Shown in pieces: positions 6,486 through 13,404 of a stretch of DNA of 15,740 nt (the first letter of the stretch is position 1; every line of letters starts with the position of its first letter). This DNA comes from Actinomycetes bacterium (GTDB lineage Bacteria > Actinomycetota > Actinomycetes > S36-B12 > UBA5976). The position numbers and the translations under genes are program-made. The DNA is taken from NCBI GenBank assembly GCA_021784375.1, contig JAJXSV010000022.1, positions 1 to 15,740 on the forward strand, read 5' to 3'. The notes below the pieces were generated by a model. It was given only the letters and a program-made list of their open reading frames with translations, did no database searches and had not been told where the DNA came from.

Positions 6486-9400
6486 TTGTACCTCAAGAGC
6501 CTCACCCTGCGTGGGTTCAAGTCCTTCGCGTCGTCCACCACCTTGGAGCTGGAGCCCGGCGTCACCTGCGTCGTCGGCCCCAACGGCTCGGGCAAGTCGA
6601 ATGTCGTAGACGCCCTGGCCTGGGTCATGGGCGAGCAGGGCGCCAAGTCGCTGCGTGGCGGCAAGATGGAGGACGTCATCTTCGCCGGCACGGCGGGGCG
6701 AGCGCCGCTGGGCCGGGCCGAGGTCATCCTCACCATCGACAATGCCGACGGCGCCCTCCCCATTGAGTACGCCGAAGTCACCATCTCCCGCATCATGTTC
6801 CGCAACGGTGGCTCCGAGTACGCGATCAACGGCTCCCCCTGCCGCCTGCTCGACGTGCAGGAACTGCTGTCCGATTCCGGTATCGGCCGCGAGATGCACG
6901 TCATCGTCGGGCAGGGACAGCTCGACACCATCCTCCACGCCACACCAGAGGAGCGCCGCGGCTTCGTCGAGGAGGCCGCCGGCGTGCTCAAGCACCGCAA
7001 GCGCAAGGAGAAGGCGCTGCGCAAGCTGGAGGCCATGCAGGCCAACCTGACCCGTGTGCAGGACCTCACGACGGAGTTGCGCCGCCAGTTGACCCCGCTG
7101 GGCAAGCAGGCCGAGGTGGCGCGTCGGGCCCAGGTCATCCAGACGGACCTGCGCGACGCCCGCTCGCGGTTGCTCGCCGACGACATCCTGCAACTGCGCG
7201 CCAGCCTCGAGGCGGAGGTCGCCGACGAGACCGCCATGCGCGAGCGGCGCGAGTCCGTCGAGACCGCGCTGGTCGATGTGCAATCCCGCGAGGCGGTCAT
7301 CGAGGCCGAGCTGCAGGCAGACGCCCCCGAGGTCGCTACCGCGCAGGACACCTGGTTCCGCCTCTCCAGCCTGCGCGAGCGCTATCTGGGCACGGCCTCG
7401 CTGGCGGCTGATCGAGTGCGTGTGCTGGCGCCCGAGGAGGACGAGGTCCGCGGCCGCGATCCCGAGGAGCTGGACGCCGAGGCCCGCAGTGCCCGCACGG
7501 ACGAACTCGATCTCCACCGTCAGGTTGAGGCGGACCGGGCGGTGCTCTCCGCTGCCGTGCGCCTGCGTGCCGAAGCGGAGGCGGCGGTGGCGGCCGAGAC
7601 GCGACGCCTCGCCGACGCCGAGCGCGCCGCTGCCGATCGCAGGAACGGGCGCACCCACCTGGTGGGCCAGGTCGAGGCCGCTCGCCAACGCATCGATGCC
7701 CGCGACGCCGAACGCGACCGCCTCAGTGCACAGATCGCCGACGCCACGCGTCGGGCCCAACAGGCCAAGCGTGACTTCGCCACGCTGGAATCGCAGGTGG
7801 CGGGCATCACCGTGGGCGAGGCCGGGCTGGATGACGCGCATGAGCGTGCGCAGGAGGCCCTGGCCGGAGCCCTGGACGCGCTCGACCGCCTGCGGGCCGA
7901 GGACTCCGAGCGGGATCGTGAGCGTGCGGCGCAGCAGGCCCGCGTGGACGCACTCTCCATGGCCCTGGCACGCGAGGACGGCAGCGCCAACCTGATGGCG
8001 GCGAGCAGCCAGCTGTCGGGGCTGCTCGGCTCCATCGCAGCGCTCGTGCAGGTGCGTCCCGGCTACGAGGCCGCCATCTCGGTGGCCTTGGGTGACGCAG
8101 CCGACGCGGTTGCCGTCGAGGATCTCGATGGGGCCATCCGGGCCATCGAGCACCTTCGCGACGGCCATGGGGGTCGCGCCACCATCCTGCTGGCGAGCGC
8201 CAATGACCTCGGTGGTGACGGCGGGCTGCATCGCCTGCCCGATGACCACATCGCGGCTGTCGACGTGGTCGATGCGCCGACCTCTGTGCGCACGGCCGTG
8301 CGCAACCTGTTGCGCGGCGTCGTCATCGTCCCGGACCTGGCGGCAGCACGCGCCATCGTCCGTGAGCGGCCCTCCATCATCGCCGTCACCCGTGAGGGTG
8401 ACCTGCTCTCTCGGACTCGCGTCGCCGGCGGCTCCCAACATGCGCAGAGCCTGCTCGAGGTGCAGTCCGCGCTACAGGAAGCCGAACGGCAGGTGGACGC
8501 CATCACGCGCCGCCGGGAGACCCTGCGCTTCGAGCTGGCGGCGGCTCAGGAGCAAGTCACCGCGGCCCAGTCCGAGGTCGAGCGCACGCTGGCCTCATTG
8601 CACGAATCCGACGCCACCATGGCGGCCGTGGCCGAGCAGCTCGGGCAGTTCGGCTCCGTCTCTCGGGCCGCCACCGCTGAGGCGGAACGACTGCAGCGCT
8701 CCCTGGAGGCGTCCTCGCAGGCCCGCGGATCCGACGGCGAGACCCTCGCGGACCTGGAGCGTCGGCTGCAGGACCTCGATGCGGAGCCGGTCGCTGAGGC
8801 TCCGGATCATGCACAGCGGGATGAACTGGTGGCGGCACTGGAAGCGGCGCGAGCCGCCGAGGTCGAATCACGGCTGGCTGTCCGCACCGGTGAGGAGCGG
8901 CACCGCGCGACGAGCACCCGGGCCGAGACCTTGGAGCGGGCGGCACGCGATGAGCGGGAGTCCCGTCGGCGCGCCGCGGATCGTCGCGAGCGGCGGCAAC
9001 GCGAGGCTGCCACGGCCGCCGCGGTCCTTTCGGCGGCGAGATACGTGTTGTCCCACCTCGAGATCTCGCTGCATGCAGCGGGCGAGGCACGCACGGCGGC
9101 GGAGCAGCGACGGGCAGCACGTGACGTCGAGTTGGCCGCCCTGCGATCCCGCGGACGCGAGTTGGCTGCAGAGTTGGACGGCCTGGTCGACTCGGTGCAC
9201 CGCGACGAGTTGGCGCGCGCCGAACAGCGGCTGCGCATCGAGACCATGGAGAACCGTGCGCTCGAGGAACTCGGCGTCGATGTCGTGACCCTGCTCGCGG
9301 AGTTCGGCCCCGATCAGCCGGTGCCGCCCTCACCGCCGGCACCCGGTGACGAGGTCGACCCCGATGCACCGGCGCCCCAGCCATACCCCTACGTGAGGGC

Positions 9401-10064
9401 TGAGCAGGAGCGGCGGTTCAAGACGGCCGAGCGTGCGCTCAACCTGCTAGGACGGGTGAACCCGCTCGCCCTCGAGGAGTTCGCCGCCCTCGAGGAACGC
9501 CATCGCTTCCTGAACGAGCAACTGGACGACCTCAAGCGCTCGCGCGCCGATCTGCAGACGATCATCCGTGACGTCGACGACCGCGTGCAGCAGGTGTTCG
9601 CCGAGGCCTTCGCCGACACGGCGCGGGAGTTCGAGGGCATCTTCAGCAGGCTCTTCCCGGGCGGCGAGGGGCGGCTGGTGCTCACCGACCCTGAGGACCT
9701 CCTCACCTCCGGCGTGGACGTCGAGGCGCGACCTCCGGGGAAGAAGATCAAGCGACTCTCCCTGCTCTCGGGCGGCGAGCGCTCACTCACCGCGGTGGCC
9801 TTCCTCGTCGCGCTGTTCAAGGCCCGGCCGAGTCCCTTCTACGTGCTGGACGAGGTCGAGGCGGCGCTCGACGACGTCAACCTCGGGCGCCTCATCGACC
9901 TCATCAACGAGCTCAAGTCCTCGTCCCAGCTCATCGTGATCACCCACCAGAAGCGGACCATGGAGATCGCTGACGCCCTCTACGGCGTCACCATGCGCGG
10001 CGATGGTGTCACCCAGGTCATCAGCCAGCGCCTGCAGCACGTCGACGAGGACTCGGTGGTATGA
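6486..10064 (+). CDS. smc: SMC, chromosome segregation/condensin ATPase
   Basis: SMC dimers with ScpA/ScpB organise and segregate the chromosome. The N-terminal head opens YLKSLTLRGFKSF and has Walker A GPNGSGKS at 31-38. Long charged coiled-coil arms run from about 165 to 500 and 660 to 1000. The hinge lies between, at about 505-660 (beginning SGLLGSIAALVQVRPGYEAA). The C-terminal head has signature LSGGERSL near 1094-1101 and Walker B FYVLDEVEAALDD from about 1118. A Pro/Asp-rich linker (PVPPSPPAPGDEVDPDAP) interrupts the second arm before the head. I chose TTG 6486 because it follows GGGAGG and gives the usual N-terminus; the frame is open from 6417, but that adds an arginine-rich stretch that would overlap the -10. 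It has 1,192 residues, normal for the family, and its stop overlaps the next ATG. Confidence 0.96.
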   Translation: MYLKSLTLRGFKSFASSTTLELEPGVTCVVGPNGSGKSNVVDALAWVMGEQGAKSLRGGKMEDVIFAGTAGRAPLGRAEVILTIDNADGALPIEYAEVTISRIMFRNGGSEYAINGSPCRLLDVQELLSDSGIGREMHVIVGQGQLDTILHATPEERRGFVEEAAGVLKHRKRKEKALRKLEAMQANLTRVQDLTTELRRQLTPLGKQAEVARRAQVIQTDLRDARSRLLADDILQLRASLEAEVADETAMRERRESVETALVDVQSREAVIEAELQADAPEVATAQDTWFRLSSLRERYLGTASLAADRVRVLAPEEDEVRGRDPEELDAEARSARTDELDLHRQVEADRAVLSAAVRLRAEAEAAVAAETRRLADAERAAADRRNGRTHLVGQVEAARQRIDARDAERDRLSAQIADATRRAQQAKRDFATLESQVAGITVGEAGLDDAHERAQEALAGALDALDRLRAEDSERDRERAAQQARVDALSMALAREDGSANLMAASSQLSGLLGSIAALVQVRPGYEAAISVALGDAADAVAVEDLDGAIRAIEHLRDGHGGRATILLASANDLGGDGGLHRLPDDHIAAVDVVDAPTSVRTAVRNLLRGVVIVPDLAAARAIVRERPSIIAVTREGDLLSRTRVAGGSQHAQSLLEVQSALQEAERQVDAITRRRETLRFELAAAQEQVTAAQSEVERTLASLHESDATMAAVAEQLGQFGSVSRAATAEAERLQRSLEASSQARGSDGETLADLERRLQDLDAEPVAEAPDHAQRDELVAALEAARAAEVESRLAVRTGEERHRATSTRAETLERAARDERESRRRAADRRERRQREAATAAAVLSAARYVLSHLEISLHAAGEARTAAEQRRAARDVELAALRSRGRELAAELDGLVDSVHRDELARAEQRLRIETMENRALEELGVDVVTLLAEFGPDQPVPPSPPAPGDEVDPDAPAPQPYPYVRAEQERRFKTAERALNLLGRVNPLALEEFAALEERHRFLNEQLDDLKRSRADLQTIIRDVDDRVQQVFAEAFADTAREFEGIFSRLFPGGEGRLVLTDPEDLLTSGVDVEARPPGKKIKRLSLLSGGERSLTAVAFLVALFKARPSPFYVLDEVEAALDDVNLGRLIDLINELKSSSQLIVITHQKRTMEIADALYGVTMRGDGVTQVISQRLQHVDEDSVV

Positions 10065-10447
10065 ACATCCATTCCCGCGCCACGGTGCTGACGGGCATGG
10101 CCTTTCCCATGGGTGCAGTGCTGGGCGCGCTGTTCGGTGTCACGACCGCACCACGGAACAGTCAGGGCTTCCAGGACATCGTGTACGCCCTGCTCTGGTT
10201 CATCCTCGGCGGTGCGCCCGTCACCATGCTCACCTTCTGGTTCTCGACCCGGCGCGTCGACTGGTCGTGGCGCCAACGCAAGCGTGCCGTGCTCCGTATG
10301 TTCTACGGCGTGTTCCTGGCCACCGGTGTGCTGCTCCTCGCCATGTGGTTCTTCGGTCGCACCGGTGCCGGCGGATTCGTGTTCCTGACCCTCCCGGCCT
10401 GCGCGCTCATCGTGACGGTGCAGGCGCGCCGCATCATGAAGGTGTGA
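10061..10447 (+). CDS. Unassigned four-helix membrane protein between smc and ftsY
   Basis: I do not recognise a family. The 128-residue protein has four hydrophobic segments long enough to span the membrane, at about 7-27, 40-61, 80-98 and 103-121. A basic loop between the second and third (RRVDWSWRQRKRAVLR, about 64-79) is probably cytoplasmic by the positive-inside rule, as is the short C-terminal RRIMKV. No cysteine pair, metal motif or catalytic signature is visible. Its ATG overlaps the smc stop (ATGA), and ftsY starts 2 nt after its own stop, so it is very probably cotranslated with both. Third-position G/C bias matches its neighbours, supporting a real gene. Any role in membrane insertion or chromosome anchoring is speculation from position. 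Confidence 0.85.
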   Translation: MNIHSRATVLTGMAFPMGAVLGALFGVTTAPRNSQGFQDIVYALLWFILGGAPVTMLTFWFSTRRVDWSWRQRKRAVLRMFYGVFLATGVLLLAMWFFGRTGAGGFVFLTLPACALIVTVQARRIMKV

Positions 10448-10449
10448 CG

Positions 10450-11553
10450 ATGGCGTTCCTGTTCCGCCGGCGCAAGGCGTCGGATGAGGCCAGCATCGAG
10501 CCGGCGGAGGTCCCACCCGCGCCGGCTGCGCCCGATGCCGAGGCGCCCGCTGGGCGGCTCGCAGGCATCGAGCCCGAGGCGGAGCCCGTGGCAAGCGTGG
10601 CTCCACCGGAGCCGCCAGCACCTGCGATCGAGCCCGCGCACCTGACGGGACCCGCCGAGGCCGAGCAGCACGTCCTCGGGCGCATGGGCCGACTGCGCAA
10701 TCGACTCAGCGGTGGGTTCGGCCGCGGGGTGCTCGGAGTGCTGACGGGCGCCAACGTGACGGACGACGACTGGGACCACGCGGAGGCCCTGCTGCTGCAG
10801 GCCGACCTCGGCTTGGAGGCCACCGAGCGCGTCATGCGCGAACTCAAGCGGGCCGTGCGCGCGCACGGTGACGTTCGGAGTGCCCTCCAGCAACTGCTGC
10901 TGCGCGAGTTGCAGACCGAGCGCTCGCTCGACCTCGATCTCACCGGCGGCCCCACGATCCTGCTCGTGGTGGGCGTGAACGGCACCGGCAAGACCACGAC
11001 GTGCGGCAAGCTGGCGGCAACCCTCCACGGCATGGGCCAATCCGTCGTGCTGGCGGCCGCCGACACCTACCGCGCCGCCGCCGCGGAGCAGCTCTCGACC
11101 TGGGGTGCGCGCGTCGGCGTCCCCGTGGTGCGTGGCGCCGAGCGCGGGGATCCCGCCTCCGTGGCGTACGACGCCGTCGCACGGGCCGTCGCGGAGCGCG
11201 CGGATGTCGTCATCATCGACACCGCCGGGCGGCTGCACACGAAGGTCGGCCTCATGGACGAGTTGGGCAAGGTCCGCCGGGTGGTGGAGAAGTTGCGGCC
11301 CGTGCAGGAGGTGCTGCTCGTGCTCGACGCCACCACCGGCCAGAACGGCCTGGTGCAGGCGCGGGTGTTCGCGGAAGCGGTGCAGGTGACCGGCGTGGTG
11401 CTCACGAAACTCGACGGCACCGCGAAGGGGGGCATCGTGTTCGCCGTGCAACGCCAACTGGGCGTGCCCGTGAAGTTCGTGGGACTGGGGGAGGGCGTCG
11501 AGGACCTGGCGCCCTTCGATCCCGAGGTGTTCGTCGACTCGCTGCTCGGCTGA
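10450..11553 (+). CDS. ftsY: FtsY, signal recognition particle receptor GTPase
   Basis: FtsY receives SRP-ribosome complexes at the membrane and with Ffh hands nascent membrane proteins to the translocon. The 367-residue protein begins with a short basic stretch, MAFLFRRRK, then an acidic Ala/Pro/Glu-rich A region (about 10-70), the N domain (about 71-165), and the G domain. GTPase motifs are G1 GVNGTGKTTT (175-184), DTYRAAAAEQL (205-215), DTAGRLHT (257-264) and TKLDGTAKGG (319-328). The C-terminus VKFVGLGEGVEDLAPFDPEVF is typical. There is no N-terminal membrane helix, although many actinobacterial FtsY proteins have one; lipid binding would depend on the basic N-terminus. The ATG at 10450, 2 nt after the preceding stop, gives a normal protein; the frame extends upstream to 10003 only through the preceding gene. 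Confidence 0.96.
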   Translation: MAFLFRRRKASDEASIEPAEVPPAPAAPDAEAPAGRLAGIEPEAEPVASVAPPEPPAPAIEPAHLTGPAEAEQHVLGRMGRLRNRLSGGFGRGVLGVLTGANVTDDDWDHAEALLLQADLGLEATERVMRELKRAVRAHGDVRSALQQLLLRELQTERSLDLDLTGGPTILLVVGVNGTGKTTTCGKLAATLHGMGQSVVLAAADTYRAAAAEQLSTWGARVGVPVVRGAERGDPASVAYDAVARAVAERADVVIIDTAGRLHTKVGLMDELGKVRRVVEKLRPVQEVLLVLDATTGQNGLVQARVFAEAVQVTGVVLTKLDGTAKGGIVFAVQRQLGVPVKFVGLGEGVEDLAPFDPEVFVDSLLG

Positions 11554-12573
11554 TCAGCGGGCCGCGGGCAGGCGCAGGGTGAAGGTGGATCCCTCGCCCG
11601 GCTTGGACCACACCGTGCACTCCCCGCCGTGCGACGCGCAGATGTGCTTGACGATGGCCAGGCCCAGACCGGTGCCGCCGGTGGCGCGACTGCGTGCCGG
11701 ATCGACGCGGTAGAAGCGCTCGAAGATGCGCTCCAGGTCCCGCTCGCTGATGCCGATGCCCTGGTCCGTCACGCTGATCTCCACCAGTCCGTCGCTGGCC
11801 CGGCCGGACACGCTGATGCGCGTGTGGTCGGGCGAGTAGGAGATGGCGTTGTTGAGCAGGTTCCGCACAGCCGTCACCAGCTGCTCCTCGCTCCCCTCGA
11901 CCTGCAGGCCCTGGAAGTCACCGGTGACGAACTCGATCGACCGGCGCTGCCCGAGCAGCCGCACGGTATCGATGGCCTCGGAGACGATGCGCTGCACCGG
12001 GACGGCATTGCCGCGCGCCGGCACCTGGTCCGACTGCAACCGCGACAGGTCGCTCAGGTCGTTCACCAGCCGGCTGAGCCGCTCGGCCTCGGTCTGCATG
12101 CGTTCCACGAAGCGCTGCTGGGACACCACGTCGCCGGACGCAGACTTCACGGCCTCGGCCAGGAGCAGCAGCGCGCCAACTGGCGTCTTCAGCTCATGCG
12201 AGACGTTGACGATGAAGTCGCGACGCATCGCATCGACCCGCATTGCGTGCGACACGTCCTCGATGAGCAGCGCGCACATGCGGGTGCCCAATGGGCACAC
12301 ACGCACCCGGATGTAGCGGCTGGCTGCACCGGGCAGGGCGCCCCGCAGTTCGAGGTCGAACTCGTCCGGTGTCCCGTTCCTCAGTGACTGCGTGACCAGG
12401 CGCCGTATCCCACGGTCGGACAGGGATTGATCCGAGGCCAGGTGGAACGTGAACACGTCGTCCGAGGCCTCGATGACGTGGTAGTCGTCGAGCACGACCA
12501 TCCAGGCGTACGGGAGCGCGTCGAGGATCGCCCGCGTCGACGGATCGACGGTCGGCAGGGCATCGACGCTCAC
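11554..12573 (-). CDS. SenX3/PhoR-like sensor histidine kinase, soluble
   Basis: This is a two-component kinase of the phosphate-sensing SenX3/PhoR type, judged from sequence and its position divergent from phoU-pst. Numbered from the GTG start, a PAS-like domain spans about 10-110, a DHp helix carries VNVSHELKTPVGA with phospho-acceptor His126, and the catalytic domain has the N box NLLNNAISYSPD (about 238-249), DQGIGIS (about 270-276), F box RIFERFYRVD and G2 box GGTGLGLAIVK. No hydrophobic span is present, whereas SenX3 and PhoR normally have one or two membrane helices. No response regulator is adjacent. An in-frame ATG at 12591 would give 345 residues, but its first codons coincide with a -10 (TAGGCT), so a leaderless GTG start at 12573 (339 residues) is preferred. 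Confidence 0.9.
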   Translation of the reverse strand: MSVDALPTVDPSTRAILDALPYAWMVVLDDYHVIEASDDVFTFHLASDQSLSDRGIRRLVTQSLRNGTPDEFDLELRGALPGAASRYIRVRVCPLGTRMCALLIEDVSHAMRVDAMRRDFIVNVSHELKTPVGALLLLAEAVKSASGDVVSQQRFVERMQTEAERLSRLVNDLSDLSRLQSDQVPARGNAVPVQRIVSEAIDTVRLLGQRRSIEFVTGDFQGLQVEGSEEQLVTAVRNLLNNAISYSPDHTRISVSGRASDGLVEISVTDQGIGISERDLERIFERFYRVDPARSRATGGTGLGLAIVKHICASHGGECTVWSKPGEGSTFTLRLPAAR

Positions 12574-12580
12574 GGATGGC

Positions 12581-12586
12581 AGCCTA
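12581..12586 (-). promoter_or_regulatory. -10 element for the histidine kinase, leaderless start
   Basis: On the minus strand this reads TAGGCT, followed by seven bases and GTG at 12573. That spacing puts the first RNA base at the start codon. No Shine-Dalgarno sequence precedes either this GTG or the ATG at 12591, which supports a leaderless message. Confidence 0.6.
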
Positions 12587-12634
12587 GGCATACGCAGTTG
12601 CGCTTTCCCGGGTTACTGTGCCACCACGCCGATT

Positions 12635-12657
12635 GTGCATGCACGTTTCACACGTGC
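12635..12657. promoter_or_regulatory. Overlapping dyads in the kinase/phoU intergenic region
   Basis: GTGCATGCAC (12635-12644) is a perfect palindrome. It overlaps GCACGT-TTCAC-ACGTGC (12641-12657), a perfect inverted repeat with 6-bp arms. The site lies between the two divergent promoters and looks like an operator for a dimeric regulator; which one is unknown. Confidence 0.45.
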
Positions 12658-12668
12658 CGCCCTGTCGG

Positions 12669-12702
12669 TTTCACTGTTCGTCACCTGCCGTTCACCTGAA
12701 TC
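12669..12702 (+). promoter_or_regulatory. PHO-box-like direct repeats upstream of phoU
   Basis: TCACCTG occurs exactly at 12681-12687 and 12692-12698, an 11-bp period. TCAC cores also appear at 12671 and 12701, and another within TTCAC at 12648. The best unit is CGTTCACCTGA (12689-12699). This matches the known actinobacterial PHO box, tandem 11-bp GTTCACC-type units bound by PhoP and, in a similar form, RegX3. The array ends 32 nt before the phoU ATG, so it would overlap the -35 region, where an activator binds under phosphate starvation. The identity of the binding protein is inference. Confidence 0.7.
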
Positions 12703-12727
12703 ACGAATGATTCGTCGCCCAGGAGGA
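12703..12727 (+). promoter_or_regulatory. phoU start region: palindrome and strong ribosome binding site
   Basis: ACGAAT-G-ATTCGT (12703-12715) is a perfect 13-nt palindrome just downstream of the PHO-box repeats. AATGAT within it (12706-12711) could be the -10. AGGAGGAG (12721-12728, core at 12721-12726) is a near-perfect Shine-Dalgarno sequence that fixes the phoU start at 12734. Confidence 0.55.
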
Positions 12728-12733
12728 GTAGCC

Positions 12734-13402
12734 ATGCGCGAGCATTACCACGAGCAGCTTCAGCAGATTTCCCAGGACCTCGTCGAGATGGTGAGGCTGA
12801 CGGAATCGGCGATGGAGCGTGCCACCCGGGCCCTGCTGAATGCGGACCTGGCGCTCGCGGAGGCGGTCATCTCGGATGACGGCGCGCTCGACAGGCTCGC
12901 CCAGTCGGTCGAGGACCAGTGCGTGTCAGTGGTGGCCCTGCAGCAACCGGTGGCCAGCGAGCTGCGCAACCTGGTCGGCGCGTTGCGCATGTCCGCGACC
13001 CTCGAACGCATGGGCGACCTGGCCGCGCACATCGCCAAGCAGGCCCGCCTCCGGCACCCCAACGCCAGCATCCCCACGGAACTGCGCGCTTCCTTCTCCA
13101 TGATGGGCGCGATCGCCGTCGCGGGGGTGCAGAAGCTGGCGAGCGTGCTCGAGACGCGCGACCTCGCCTTCGCCGCCGACGTCGCCGCCGCGGATGATCA
13201 GATGGACAAGCTGCACCGGGAGCTGTTCACACTCGTGCTGTCGCCCTCATGGACGCACGGGGTGGAGGCCGCGGTGGATGTGACGCTGCTCAGCCGCTTC
13301 TACGAGCGCTTCGCCGACCACTCGGTCGCCATCGCGCGACGCATCGCCTACATCGTCACCGGCGACCTGCCGAGCAAGGACGAGCTGGCGGAGAACGCCT
13401 GA
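12734..13402 (+). CDS. phoU: PhoU, phosphate signalling and transport regulator
   Basis: PhoU links the Pst transporter to the phosphate-sensing kinase and restrains both when phosphate is plentiful. The 222-residue, largely helical protein shows the two PhoU repeats: metal-site motifs ERMGDLAAHIAK (91-102) and ERFADHSVAIARRI (191-204) lie exactly 100 residues apart, as expected for paired three-helix bundles. The start ATG follows AGGAGG; in-frame upstream sequence from 12635 covers the PHO-box region and is not coding. It heads the operon and is followed after 2 nt by pstC. In many bacteria phoU is instead the last gene. Its closeness to the divergent kinase fits a PhoU-kinase signalling pair. 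Confidence 0.95.
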   Translation: MREHYHEQLQQISQDLVEMVRLTESAMERATRALLNADLALAEAVISDDGALDRLAQSVEDQCVSVVALQQPVASELRNLVGALRMSATLERMGDLAAHIAKQARLRHPNASIPTELRASFSMMGAIAVAGVQKLASVLETRDLAFAADVAAADDQMDKLHRELFTLVLSPSWTHGVEAAVDVTLLSRFYERFADHSVAIARRIAYIVTGDLPSKDELAENA

Positions 13403-13404
13403 CC

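Noticed and set aside
5852..8441. Minus-strand open frames of 499 and 657 codons across bldC, tRNA-Phe and smc
   Set aside because: One reads through a tRNA, a terminator and bldC in antisense, the other is a shadow of the smc coiled coil. Both have repetitive composition and no recognisable domain.
10303..11457. Minus-strand open frame of 384 codons opposite ftsY
   Set aside because: Antisense shadow of clearly coding ftsY, with His/Gly/Gln-rich low-complexity sequence.
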